In this document: positions 24,318-31,959 of the stretch, piece by piece
Layout of the letters: every line of letters starts with the position of its first letter
How positions within the stretch are numbered: position 1 is the first letter of the stretch
DNA from: Phycisphaeraceae bacterium
GTDB lineage: Bacteria; Planctomycetota; Phycisphaerae; Phycisphaerales; Zrk34
Length of the DNA: 39,500 nt
Direction of reading: 5' to 3'
Assembly: GCA_028282685.1 (NCBI GenBank)
Contig: JANQHK010000136.1
Span: 1 to 39,500 of the forward strand
Translations under genes and position numbers: made by a program
Notes under the pieces: model-generated
Databases searched by the model: none
The model's input: only the letters and a program-made list of their open reading frames with translations
What the model was told of the DNA's origin: nothing

Positions 24318-25187
24318 TTAAAGAAAGGACCCGATGCCGCCCAAGGCGGCAAGGCCGGTTGAAATTCCTGTCAGCCATGGGCTCGGCTGCGGCTGCCCCG
24401 GACGTTCCGAGCGGGTTGTCTGTGTCCCGAACTGGCCGGCCCCGGTCGCAATCGCGTTCATCCGCGCGAGGTTTTCCCACGGCAGCATCTGCGTCTCGTT
24501 GAACAACCTCAACTCGTCATCGAGAATGCGCCGATAAAGGTCTTCGTCCATCTGCCCGACGCGCATCAAATCCTCAGCCGGCAGGCTCGCCGACATATAG
24601 GCTTCACCGACATTGCCCATGCCCTGCTGGCCCAGATTGAATCGCTGCGAGTTGAGCGCGTCCATCCGGCTCATCTGCGCAAGGTCCATTTCATCACCAC
24701 GCCGCCCAAGCTCGCGAACGAGACTTTGCGTGTGCATATTGGAGCCGGCCCGCCCCCGAGCCCCGACTTCTTGGGCAATCCGGGTTTGCAGATCGTCAAG
24801 CTGCGCCGTCTTGTAACCCTGATAGGCGGCGTTTTGACCTAGATCAAACGGGTTGTCTCCCACCTTGGAGAGATAGTCCCGAGACTGCGCTTGTTCGGGC
24901 GTGAAACCACCGCGCCCAATGATGCCCTGCATGAAGCCACTGACACCCTGCCCGCCGGTGTTCGCGCCAGCAAGCGCCAGAATGTCGTCTTGAGCACCAA
25001 TCGTGTTCTGCGACCACGGCGTAACCGTCGTGCCCGTATAGGGCTGCGCGCCAATGCCTTGATCGAACAAGTCTTGTGCATGGTTCACGCCCTTTTTGAG
25101 CGCCGGCAATGCGTATTCGGGCGGCTCGTTTGAGCTTTCCGTTGTGATAACTTCTCGCGTTGTCTCGCCGCCGCCACCACCGCCCAT
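24318..25187 (-). CDS. Internal virion/ejection protein (gp7-like position)
   Basis: 289 residues starting MGGGGGGETT. The main part is helical with many Gln and Arg (LDDLQTRIAQEVGARGRAGS; ELGRRGDEMDLAQMSRMDAL). The C-terminus has a Gly/Ala/Leu segment (WLTGISTGLAALGGIGSFL) that could insert in a membrane. I know this pattern from proteins found after the adaptor and stabilisation genes in alphaproteobacterial podoviruses. It is likely ejected with DNA. Function inferred from position. Confidence 0.72.
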   Translation of the reverse strand: MGGGGGGETTREVITTESSNEPPEYALPALKKGVNHAQDLFDQGIGAQPYTGTTVTPWSQNTIGAQDDILALAGANTGGQGVSGFMQGIIGRGGFTPEQAQSRDYLSKVGDNPFDLGQNAAYQGYKTAQLDDLQTRIAQEVGARGRAGSNMHTQSLVRELGRRGDEMDLAQMSRMDALNSQRFNLGQQGMGNVGEAYMSASLPAEDLMRVGQMDEDLYRRILDDELRLFNETQMLPWENLARMNAIATGAGQFGTQTTRSERPGQPQPSPWLTGISTGLAALGGIGSFL

Positions 25188-25607
25188 CTATAACCCCATT
25201 TCCAAATCCTTGCCCCGCCGATAGGCGTCGGGAAAGAGCCGCGCCCATGCGCTTCGGCCTCGCGCCACAACATACCTCGCGCCATTGTCGCGGGCGAGCT
25301 TGAAGACATATTCCCGCACAGGGTCTAGCCACTCGCTCATATTCTTGCCTGTCAGCATCCGACAGCGGAACACGGGTCTTTCATCAAGTTTTTCAAACGC
25401 CCACACAGAAGCCATGACGACCTCGGTTTCAGAGAACACGATGATTAGGAATGATCGACCCGACCTGCATTGTGTCCACAGGCTACCGGCAGTGAGTTCG
25501 CCGCACCGCTCACATGCACGTTGCATGTCTGTCGCGATAAGAGGCCAGATTTGATCGACCTCTACACAATTGGCGATGGCTATTTTTAGACCGGCTTCAT
25601 GGCCCAT
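25188..25607 (-). CDS. Virion-operon protein, GNAT-like fold suspected
   Basis: 139 residues from ATG 25607 (MGHEAGLKIA); TTG 25634 is a possible earlier start, and neither has a clear ribosome-binding site. The pattern VVMASVWAFEKLDERP and VREYVFKLARDNGARYVVAR suggests an acetyltransferase-like alpha/beta fold without a clear acetyl-CoA motif. It overlaps the upstream stop by 11 bases. The same kind of gene follows stabilisation proteins in related phages, so it may be a virion component rather than an enzyme. Confidence 0.65.
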   Translation of the reverse strand: MGHEAGLKIAIANCVEVDQIWPLIATDMQRACERCGELTAGSLWTQCRSGRSFLIIVFSETEVVMASVWAFEKLDERPVFRCRMLTGKNMSEWLDPVREYVFKLARDNGARYVVARGRSAWARLFPDAYRRGKDLEMGL

Positions 25608-25950
25608 GTCTAGACGTTTGAGGCGTCTGCTCAACGATTACGCCAACAACATCGATGATGTTCGCGCCAGATGCCTGCACTTTCAGGGTGTCACCGTTTT
25701 CAATCGTGGCCGGCACGTCCATGAACGACGTCACGCCGTTCACCGTGAAGCCCTTCATGAAATAGAAGTCCGACGAGCCGTCATTAATCCACAAATCGAC
25801 GGTCACCGCGCCGCCGGTGATGTTGCAAAAGTTGATTGCCGCGATGATAGCCCTGATTTTCGCCGAACCTGTGTAGATCGTCGTCGCATTCGCTGTCGTG
25901 AGCTTTTGGCGAATGTCGTGGCGCGTGCCTTCGGCGGGCGTCCTGATCAC
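25597..25950 (-). CDS. Small beta-rich virion protein
   Basis: 117 residues from ATG 25950 (ATGA overlap with the gene before). The sequence is mostly beta strand: KIRAIIAAINFCNITGGAVT, then VDLWINDGSSDFYFMKGF, then GDTLKVQASGANIIDVVGVI. This resembles small tail or head-completion proteins with a beta-sandwich. It lies directly after the gp10-like gene, so a place in the tail stem is plausible. Confidence 0.68.
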   Translation of the reverse strand: MIRTPAEGTRHDIRQKLTTANATTIYTGSAKIRAIIAAINFCNITGGAVTVDLWINDGSSDFYFMKGFTVNGVTSFMDVPATIENGDTLKVQASGANIIDVVGVIVEQTPQTSRHGP

Positions 25951-27416
25951 AGATTGCCCCCCCGTGGCCCTTCAAGATAAATGCCCGTCATCAATTCCCA
26001 ATTCGCGCCAGCGGCAAGGTTGATGCGCGCTCGATGCGTCAGGCCGTCAGCATAGACGGGAAGTCGGCCCGAGGTCGAAGACGGTGACACGGCGTCGCGC
26101 CAGCGAATATCGTCGCCGTGGTGATCTTTGGTCCCGATCTGAGCCGTAAAATCGATTGAGTTGCCGAGCACGCGCCCGTCATTGATCAGCGAGCGACGGC
26201 CTGGAATGCGCTCAATGTCCGCCGTTTCCAGCGTTGCCGCCATCGGATCACCGGTGAAAAACCCCATTTTGTGATCTGTGTTGAAGGCGGCAAAGGCAGG
26301 ACGGCCGCCCTTGAAGGCACGGCTATCCCAAGGCGCGGTAAAATCATCGATGGTGGCATAAAAATCGTCCATGCCATCCCATGTGAGCGCGCTCGATGCG
26401 AGAACGGCAGCCTCCTCGATTACCGAGTCTGTTCTACACCAGCGGTCCAAGGGCCATTTCCAGCCCACCATCTCAAAACCACTCGTGACCAACGGGTATT
26501 TCCACCACACGATCTTTTCAAACGGGTCGACCACCGCCCTGATATTCTCAAGGTTGTCGGTGTCAACGCGGGCCTCAAACCACCTGTCAATGCGCTCATT
26601 CCCGATAGGGACACCCTCCACGCCTCTGAAAAAACCATCCTCGCTGTAATAGACGAAATCGAGCGGCCCGATCTGAGCGATAGAAAGGCCCGACACGGTT
26701 CCGCGTGTGTCGTTGGCCGGCGCGATGGAAAACGTGAAGCCACTTGAAGGGTCCAAGACTTGATAAACCATCCGATCTCTAAGAAGGATGATTGCGCCGC
26801 GCTCGTGACCAACAGCCCCATGTATCTCGCCGCCAAACGGAATGTCCTGAATATCGCTACCGCGCTGACCGAACGTGAAAAAGGTGCCGTCGCCAATCCC
26901 AGACCATGCGAAGCTGTATGCCTCATAAGCCGTGAGGTTGCCGACGCAAACATAGTCGCCGGCCCGCCACATATAGCGCCCCTGCGGCATGTCTGTATTG
27001 TCGGAAAATTTGCTGTCGACGCCAATCTGAAACTTTTGCGGCGTGGTGCCCAGATTGTTCGCGTAGACATAATCGCCGTGCACCAAAAAGGTCACCCGCT
27101 GATCCGTTGGGATAGAGTAAGCGGCTGTCGACTTGGAAACCTCAGTCCACGTGTAAGGCGAGGACGCCGTTGACATCTGATAAATGTCAGTCGCCGTCGC
27201 CGCGAACACCGCCACATTGCCCGACGCGTCCTTGAAATAGATCGCGCCCTTACACTCTGATCCAAGAGCAGCGGTCAGGATTTCAAGGCAGGGAAATGGT
27301 CCCCACCCATCCGCGCGCGGCAACGCGTTCAGCGTGTTATCGGTGGCGCGAGCGTTAAACTCAATCTTGTCCGGCTCAAAAGGCGGGAAGGGGTGAACCC
27401 GGTTAATTTGTGCCAT
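25947..27416 (-). CDS. Tail stem/DNA-stabilisation protein (P22 gp10-like)
   Basis: 489 residues from ATG 27416, overlapping the adaptor gene by 14 bases. The protein is beta-rich throughout with Trp/Gly-rich turns (SFAWSGIGDGTFFTFGQRGS; ERGAIILLRDRMVYQVLDPS; FVYYSEDGFFRGVEGVPIG). This pattern is that of the hub or packaged-DNA stabilisation proteins of P22-like and related alphaproteobacterial podoviruses, which seal the portal after packaging. Order (adaptor, then this gene) agrees with that role. Confidence 0.82.
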   Translation of the reverse strand: MAQINRVHPFPPFEPDKIEFNARATDNTLNALPRADGWGPFPCLEILTAALGSECKGAIYFKDASGNVAVFAATATDIYQMSTASSPYTWTEVSKSTAAYSIPTDQRVTFLVHGDYVYANNLGTTPQKFQIGVDSKFSDNTDMPQGRYMWRAGDYVCVGNLTAYEAYSFAWSGIGDGTFFTFGQRGSDIQDIPFGGEIHGAVGHERGAIILLRDRMVYQVLDPSSGFTFSIAPANDTRGTVSGLSIAQIGPLDFVYYSEDGFFRGVEGVPIGNERIDRWFEARVDTDNLENIRAVVDPFEKIVWWKYPLVTSGFEMVGWKWPLDRWCRTDSVIEEAAVLASSALTWDGMDDFYATIDDFTAPWDSRAFKGGRPAFAAFNTDHKMGFFTGDPMAATLETADIERIPGRRSLINDGRVLGNSIDFTAQIGTKDHHGDDIRWRDAVSPSSTSGRLPVYADGLTHRARINLAAGANWELMTGIYLEGPRGGNL

Positions 27417-28053
27417 CGTACCACCCGGAACGCTCGCCCATGGTCAGCCTGACAATTGACGGGTCGGGTTGAAGTTGGCCACGTTTTTTTTGAGCCTGCT
27501 CGCGGCGGGTCTTGGCAACAAAATTGAACAAAAGGTTCGCGTATCGCGTCACCAATTCATCGTTCTGTGTTTTGAGGCCGCCCCACAACATGCACGCGCC
27601 AAGATAGACGTCCGGGTGATTGGTCAGAAGCTCGTTCGTTGACACTGCGTCAGACAACGCAAACCGCCCTTCATACCGCAGCCGAAACGAATACGCCTGA
27701 TCGAGCGGGCAGTTGAATGTGAGTGTGTCGTCATCCCAAGAAAACTTGGTCGGCTTATCGTTGTCATCTGTCAGGGGGAATGAGCCGGGCGCCTGCTTTG
27801 CAACCCCTTCCTCGTCACCGCTGCTCAGGTCTGTCAGCCAAAGTCTTTTGGGGTTGACGATCGTATAGGAGGACGTATCGATTGTGCGGCTCGAAACCGC
27901 GCCGGCGAGAGTTGCTTCCGTTTCGACCGTCTCAAGCTCGCGGTTCAAGCCGGCCTCGGCAAGAGAAATGATCTCCTGCGGATCAATGTTCGGGCGGTCG
28001 CTCCACGTTAGAAGTGTGGCTTGAAGCTCGCTGTAATTCGTGAAGAATGCCAT
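27403..28053 (-). CDS. Head-tail adaptor protein (P22 gp4-like)
   Basis: 216 residues from ATG 28053. The N-terminal helices (YSELQATLLTWSDRPN; EIISLAEAGLNRELETVETE) and the following beta part (LRYEGRFALSDAVSTN) match phage adaptor proteins that bind under the portal ring. The C-terminal helix is basic (RREQAQKKRGQ). In P22-type phages this gene stands next to the gp10 gene, as here. No strong ribosome-binding site precedes it; translation may be coupled to the small gene at 28095. Confidence 0.82.
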   Translation of the reverse strand: MAFFTNYSELQATLLTWSDRPNIDPQEIISLAEAGLNRELETVETEATLAGAVSSRTIDTSSYTIVNPKRLWLTDLSSGDEEGVAKQAPGSFPLTDDNDKPTKFSWDDDTLTFNCPLDQAYSFRLRYEGRFALSDAVSTNELLTNHPDVYLGACMLWGGLKTQNDELVTRYANLLFNFVAKTRREQAQKKRGQLQPDPSIVRLTMGERSGWYDGTN

Positions 28054-28094
28054 GGCAGGAGCCTATACGAAAACCCCAAAAACCGAAAGCCTCC

Positions 28095-28250
28095 TCAAAG
28101 CTGCCTCAAAACATTATCGTCAGGCGGATCGGCATATGCCCAAGCCCTGCGCTGATATTCGCTATCGACATCCGACAAAAACCATCCGTCTGCTGGCCAA
28201 TGATCTGGGCGCTCCCCAGAGGCCGAAGGGGTGGGTGATGGTGATGCCAT
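28095..28250 (-). CDS. Small protein, first gene of the tail operon
   Basis: 51 residues from ATG 28250, with CAGGGAG 4-5 bases upstream. It begins MASPSPTPSASGERPDHWPA and contains DGWFLSDVDSEYQRRAW. The good ribosome-binding site and its place at the head of the operon, directly after the structured leader, support it. It is followed by TGAGGAGG, which may help the next gene. Function unknown. Confidence 0.68.
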   Translation of the reverse strand: MASPSPTPSASGERPDHWPADGWFLSDVDSEYQRRAWAYADPPDDNVLRQL

Positions 28251-28254
28251 TAAC

Positions 28255-28420
28255 TCCCTGCACGGTCACGGGCTGAAGTGCACCAAGCCGTAGCCGTCAA
28301 CTCCGTTGGGGGCAAAGGTCAAGGCGGGCGTCCCCGCGCTTGACCGTCTAGCGTCCTGCCCCCTTCCAAAAGGGGTAAGAGCAACAGCGTCGTTCAGATT
28401 CCAACCCGGCGGCGCTGTTG
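28255..28420 (-). promoter_or_regulatory. Structured leader of the tail operon with competing hairpins
   Basis: Read on the minus strand. Hairpin 1: CAACAGCG with CGCTGTTG (28413-28420 and 28382-28389, 8 bp). Hairpin 2: CCCCTT with AAGGGG (28360-28375, 6 bp, 4-base loop). Hairpin 3: outer GGGGGCA/TGCCCCC (28357-28363 and 28308-28314) and inner GGTCAAG plus GCGGG pairs (28317-28345, 12 bp, one bulged base). Hairpins 2 and 3 share bases 28360-28363, so they exclude each other. This is the layout of a switch or attenuator. No known riboswitch class recognised, and no protein-coding frame fits here. Confidence 0.65.
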
Positions 28421-28471
28421 TGCTACTGTCTAGACGATGCGGACGAATCTGTAAATCTTTGAGGCACGTCT

Positions 28472-28537
28472 TTAGTCGGCAACGCGTAGGCGTCTCCCGT
28501 CAACCCAATCGTGGCTTTTCATCAACGGTTCCTTCAT
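28472..28537 (-). CDS. Very short reading frame (21 residues)
   Basis: MKEPLMKSHDWVDGRRLRVAD, in an ATGA overlap with the stop of the gene at 28534. The coupling is its only support. It could be a small peptide or chance. Confidence 0.3.
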   Translation of the reverse strand: MKEPLMKSHDWVDGRRLRVAD

Positions 28538-28728
28538 GATGCCTGCTTCAACCAAGGCGCCCGCAGGCGAGCCCAATTCCAAATCGGCGTCACAGTCTGT
28601 CGACCCCCGCCCCTTCTGTCTATCAGCATCGTCGGCCACGCTACGCCGTAGCGATCAACCATCGGCATAAGGCCCTTGATCCGCACCAAACGTTCGTCGT
28701 CCTCAAGAAACCATCGCCGCAGACGCAT
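28534..28728 (-). CDS. Small hypothetical protein
   Basis: 64 residues from ATG 28728, with TAGGAGCC upstream. It begins MRLRRWFLEDDERLVRIKG and continues with Trp and Arg-rich segments (GVAWPTMLIDRRGGGRQTV). The ribosome-binding site belongs to a repeated GGGTCAACGATAGGAGC leader seen again at 29160-29185. Function unknown. Confidence 0.68.
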   Translation of the reverse strand: MRLRRWFLEDDERLVRIKGLMPMVDRYGVAWPTMLIDRRGGGRQTVTPIWNWARLRAPWLKQAS

Positions 28729-28737
28729 GATCGGCTC

Positions 28738-28927
28738 CTATCGTTGACCCCGATTGCCCAGCCCGACCAGCCACCTAACCAACATACTGGCACCTGGTCC
28801 CGCCGGTATCCTGGCAACAAGCTCGCCATCATAGCGGGCCATCGACATGACCTTCACCCGGCCCTTGGCTTCCTCAAGACTGTCGGCCGGGACCTCCATG
28901 CCATAGTGATTGCGTGCGGTTCATCAT
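28738..28927 (-). pseudogene. Small gene with a one-base frame break near its start
   Basis: A strong site, TAGGAGCACATGATG, marks ATG 28927, but that frame stops after 17 codons. One base over, a coherent protein begins near codon 8: MEVPADSLEEAKGRVKVMSM followed by ARYDGELVARIPAGPGASML, ending at TAG 28738-28740. Two stop codons lie in that frame just upstream, so it cannot start at the ribosome-binding site. A single inserted or deleted base between 28927 and 28903 would explain it. Either the gene is broken or the sequence has an error here. It could also start without a good site at the internal ATG. Confidence 0.62.
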
Positions 28928-28933
28928 GTGCTC

Positions 28934-29104
28934 CTACCGCCGTGCCGAAGGGCGTTCGAGAACTTCAATCCGGGCCGTGGTGTCAGAGAGCATCTTGATC
29001 ACCTTGTAAGGGTGATCGCATTTTAGCAGATCAAGCCAGCCATCCGGCGCACCGACGATTATCAGCCCGTCCGGTCCATCGAGTACTTCGACATTAATTT
29101 GCAT
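28934..29104 (-). CDS. Small hypothetical protein
   Basis: 56 residues from ATG 29104 with GAGGAGCGCAGGCG upstream. It begins MQINVEVLDGPDGLIIVG and ends TTARIEVLERPSARR; short beta strands around a helix. The gene is followed closely by the broken gene at 28738. Function unknown. It is one of a set of tiny genes after the methyltransferase. Confidence 0.72.
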   Translation of the reverse strand: MQINVEVLDGPDGLIIVGAPDGWLDLLKCDHPYKVIKMLSDTTARIEVLERPSARR

Positions 29105-29106
29105 CG

Positions 29107-29185
29107 CCTGCGCTCCTCTATGTGACCCATGTTGATGTCAGAACAACGTTGGAGGGAACGCCTGCGCTCCTATCGTTGACCCTAT
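29107..29185 (-). repeat. Duplicated translation-leader sequence
   Basis: On the minus strand, GGGTCAACGATAGGAGCGCA and GGGTCACATAGAGGAGCGCA occur about 53 bases apart and both continue as GGCG. Only the second is followed by a gene (ATG 29104). The first leads to TTCCCTCC without a start codon. A third related copy precedes the gene at 28728. It suggests that a gene was lost or moved here. Confidence 0.7.
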
Positions 29186-29898
29186 ATCTTCCGCCACACG
29201 GCTTCTCGACTGCTCGTCCCTTCGCGCCGACCCCGCTTTGACACAACCTCGCAAAGCGGCTCAAACGGCAGCCAGTCGGCGCCCTCATTTTCGCACACAT
29301 CTACCGCACCCGGCAACTTGCGGCACCAATGGCCTAGCGACGCATAATCGATTTCTGAAAACGGATAGCGGCTGCCCGGAACATTATTGTACGGCGGATC
29401 AACATGCCAATGGGCGTCCTCGACGGGGATTTGATCCCAAGACATCTGATCAATAGTCCATCGTTCAATCCCTGGTTTTTGCGCAATGATACGCGCCTTG
29501 ACTGCCGGACCCCACACGCGACAATCCCGAGCGTTACGATATTCAAAATACCAAGGCGATAATTTCCCGCTAACCTCCGCGCGCGCCTTGCTCACCCAGA
29601 AACCACAGAGAAGGCGTGGGCCGCGAGGAAGGGCTAGGAACTCATCGTTATGTTCAAAGGCGTCTGGAATCGATGCTATGTCGCGCGCCGAACTATTGAT
29701 TAGGAAGTCCCACAGATCGCAGATATCGGGTGATACATCATAAAGACGAACAAAGGGCGCGTTCCATCGCGTCGAGTAGGCCGCAGACCCGGCAAACGGC
29801 TCAATGACCAGATCGCGCCGTGGCTTTCCGAGATAACCTGCGACTGTGTATTTCGCACCGTAATATGAAAAAAACGGACGCACTCGCCATCGCTCCAT
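29182..29898 (-). CDS. D12-class DNA adenine methyltransferase (orphan)
   Basis: 238 residues from ATG 29898 (TAATG overlap). Motifs of Dam-like N6-adenine methyltransferases are present: FFSYYGAK (about 9-16), EPFAGS (33-38) which binds S-adenosylmethionine, and catalytic DPPY (167-170). No restriction gene is beside it, so it probably protects phage DNA from host restriction or changes regulation. The specificity cannot be read from sequence. The C-terminus is rich in Arg and short. Confidence 0.9.
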   Translation of the reverse strand: MERWRVRPFFSYYGAKYTVAGYLGKPRRDLVIEPFAGSAAYSTRWNAPFVRLYDVSPDICDLWDFLINSSARDIASIPDAFEHNDEFLALPRGPRLLCGFWVSKARAEVSGKLSPWYFEYRNARDCRVWGPAVKARIIAQKPGIERWTIDQMSWDQIPVEDAHWHVDPPYNNVPGSRYPFSEIDYASLGHWCRKLPGAVDVCENEGADWLPFEPLCEVVSKRGRREGTSSREAVWRKI

Positions 29899-30290
29899 TA
29901 TGTTGAACGTTGATCGGGATCAAAGCCGCCAATAGCATCGCCGCATTTTTCGACGATCGCAGCATGAAACCGATCACGCATTCCTCGCCACTCGTCCGCA
30001 GGAAGGCAAGACGCAAACGAAAGATCGTGGTTGCTCATCTCGACATCCTTCACCGCAACCTTAAACACGCGCGTTTCGTCAACGCCGCATTGGATCACGT
30101 TCAGCACATCCTGAATTTTACCCAAGCGCACCGGGTCCGTTCCGGTTCCAGTTTCGATCCCATGATCGATTGGAACCGATGCGGCATGTGACGACTGAAG
30201 AAGGCCCACAACCTTGTGCAAGTACATCTCGTTCGGCGCTCCGTAGCGCTTCATTTCGATGCGAACGTAATCGCCAAATCCAGGTTTCAT
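29898..30290 (-). CDS. Hypothetical protein before the methyltransferase
   Basis: 130 residues from ATG 30290 (MKPGFGDYVRIEMKRY), with AAGGGAG 6 bases upstream. The N-terminal half is beta-rich, the middle includes LGKIQDVLNVIQCGVDETRV, and the end is helical (MRDRFHAAIVEKCGDAIGG). It overlaps the methyltransferase gene by one base. I do not recognise a family. It may assist the DNA modification genes on both sides. Confidence 0.72.
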   Translation of the reverse strand: MKPGFGDYVRIEMKRYGAPNEMYLHKVVGLLQSSHAASVPIDHGIETGTGTDPVRLGKIQDVLNVIQCGVDETRVFKVAVKDVEMSNHDLSFASCLPADEWRGMRDRFHAAIVEKCGDAIGGFDPDQRST

Positions 30291-30301
30291 ATCCGCTCCC
30301 T

Positions 30302-30985
30302 TCATTGCGCGTGTCGCGCCAACTCAATCAATTCGTCGCGAAAGGCGATTGGCGTCGCCGCGGCTTCAATCGGGCAAAGCGTCGGCTTATTCGCGGCCTT
30401 GCCGCGTTGATCCTGGAACCCAACTTGATGCGTCCCGACCGGGCGATCCCATATCATCGATCGAGGCAACGCCTTGCCCGCGTAGAATAGCCATGTGGCC
30501 TTATTCGCGCGGTGCCCATACGCCGACTGCCAAACCTCACAAACCCACCCGTTCTCGGTCCGCGTCCAGCCGCCAGCGACCGGCCTATCGATCCCATGTG
30601 CCGCCCAAGCGCGCGTTGCCTTGGGGTGCTCAAGCACTCCACCGAACGTGAGAACGGCTTGCAGCGCAGCGGCGAAGCATCCACCGTCATTGCCCGGTCG
30701 GTTGTGCTCGCCGCCCCATCGCGCGTAATTGACTGCCGCCATCGCGCCCCAACGCTGGCAGGGCGGGTGCGCCACGACAGGCCACGGACCATCGTACAGT
30801 CGTGCATCGCGGCTTTCGTCCCACGGGTCAACGCCGTCGAGGCCGAAGTAACAGCCATCTGTTTGGACGTAGAGCGCGGCAATAGGGCTTGCTTCCGCAG
30901 CGGCGATTTCGCGCTGCTGTTCGTGATAGTCCTGCTGGCGCATGGCTTCGAAATATGCTTCCTCGCTCATGCCGTGGATGCCCAT
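30302..30985 (-). CDS. HPPC-motif protein of phages, methyltransferase-like
   Basis: 227 residues from ATG 30985 (TGATG overlap, AAGGGAT upstream). The centre carries YVQTDGCYFGLDGVDPWDES, then VVAHPPCQRWG, then GGCFAAALQAVLTFGGVLEH, and WLFYAGKALP. I know this family as a widespread phage protein without proven function. HPPC resembles the catalytic Pro-Cys of cytosine-5 methyltransferases, and GGVLEHP fits a following motif, but no clear S-adenosylmethionine site is visible. It lies between a recombinase and a methyltransferase. Confidence 0.78.
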   Translation of the reverse strand: MGIHGMSEEAYFEAMRQQDYHEQQREIAAAEASPIAALYVQTDGCYFGLDGVDPWDESRDARLYDGPWPVVAHPPCQRWGAMAAVNYARWGGEHNRPGNDGGCFAAALQAVLTFGGVLEHPKATRAWAAHGIDRPVAGGWTRTENGWVCEVWQSAYGHRANKATWLFYAGKALPRSMIWDRPVGTHQVGFQDQRGKAANKPTLCPIEAAATPIAFRDELIELARHAQ

Positions 30986-31605
30986 CACTCAATCCCTTCG
31001 AAGCCATCTTTGCGCCAGCGCCGATACGTCTCATGACTGGCAATCGGCTTTGCGTCTGGGTCCGCTGCGTTCAGGATTTCCAGCGCTTCACGCGGCACCA
31101 TGGTCAGTGCCGATCCGTCATCGACGTGAGGCCGAAACGCATCAAGGCGAAGCTGATTGTCCTTGATACTGTGCGGCTGCCCGAACCGGACGCCCTGCGC
31201 GCGCCGAATAGCAATGCCGGCCTTGGTCCGCTCCGATATCAGGTCGCGCTCAAGTTCTGCAAAAATCAGGCCCATGCGAAAGAACGCCTTTCCCATAGCG
31301 CTTTCGGTGTCGATTTTTTCAGTCAGACTCACAAAATGAACGCCTTCCTTTTCCATCTGTTCGACGGCCTCGATGACCCCGGTCAACGTGCGCCCCAACC
31401 GATCCAACTTCCAGACAACAATCGTATCTTGCGGGCGCCGCATCTTGATAACACGCTTCCAGCCTGGCCGATCCATCTTGGAGCCCGATCCGGTTTCCTC
31501 GATGATGCGATCACAACCATATTTCTCAAGGGCTGCGATCTGCATGGCCATGTCCTGATCATCGGTCGAAACGCGCGCGTAGCCGATTTTCCAAATCTCT
31601 GACAT
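30985..31605 (-). CDS. Small serine recombinase (resolvase/invertase family)
   Basis: 206 residues from ATG 31605. The catalytic domain has YARVSTDDQD with the nucleophile Ser13, then VVWKLDRLGRTLTGVIE, then FFRMGLIFAELERDLISERT with the E helix. The C-terminal part (from about 148) is where resolvases carry a helix-turn-helix; here the sequence ALEILNAADPDAKPIASHET, then YRRWRKDGF may be a related DNA-binding domain. It could invert DNA, resolve multimers or integrate the phage. No tyrosine integrase is present. It is the first gene of its unit. Confidence 0.9.
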   Translation of the reverse strand: MSEIWKIGYARVSTDDQDMAMQIAALEKYGCDRIIEETGSGSKMDRPGWKRVIKMRRPQDTIVVWKLDRLGRTLTGVIEAVEQMEKEGVHFVSLTEKIDTESAMGKAFFRMGLIFAELERDLISERTKAGIAIRRAQGVRFGQPHSIKDNQLRLDAFRPHVDDGSALTMVPREALEILNAADPDAKPIASHETYRRWRKDGFEGIE

Positions 31606-31669
31606 GTTTTCGACATACAGCACGCGCGATTACATTGCAATGCTTGTGTGACTTTTTGTGGAATGCATG

Positions 31670-31698
31670 TTGACGGCATTAAAGTGAAATGCTATATG
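31670..31698 (+). promoter_or_regulatory. Strong sigma70-like promoter of the accessory operon
   Basis: -35 TTGACG (31670-31675), 17-base spacer, -10 TATATG (31693-31698). The spacer begins GCATT and ends AATGC, an inverted repeat, and CATTGCAATG occurs as a palindrome at 31633-31642. These could be operators of a regulator different from that of the early promoters. The promoter faces away from the serine recombinase gene. Confidence 0.78.
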
Positions 31699-31731
31699 AC
31701 AGTCAACGAACAATCCGAAAGGGACAAGACG

Positions 31732-31926
31732 ATGAACCGGAAATGCCATGACTGCCACGCACAAGAAGACGACTTCACGATGCTGGCGCTTGCCGATGAC
31801 AACAGCGGCGACTTGATTTGCCAGGATTGCAACAGCGCGCGTGAGCGCGAGTACATCGCCCAGAACCCCGGCGCCCTGCATTCTCTTGACACGCTTTGCC
31901 CGGCCGCTGGCGGGCGTGATTGGTAG
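31732..31926 (+). CDS. Small zinc-finger-like protein
   Basis: 64 residues from ATG 31732 with GAAAGGGACA upstream. It has CHDCHAQEDD and ICQDCNSARE, two C-x2-C pairs likely to bind zinc. It is the first gene of the accessory operon. Function unknown. Confidence 0.72.
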   Translation: MNRKCHDCHAQEDDFTMLALADDNSGDLICQDCNSAREREYIAQNPGALHSLDTLCPAAGGRDW

Positions 31927-31959
31927 CACCTGAAAGGACAACAAGGGAAGGACAAACCG

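Noticed and set aside
29182-31605. Full restriction-modification system around the methyltransferase
   Set aside because: No nuclease motif is seen in either neighbour; the methyltransferase is treated as an orphan.
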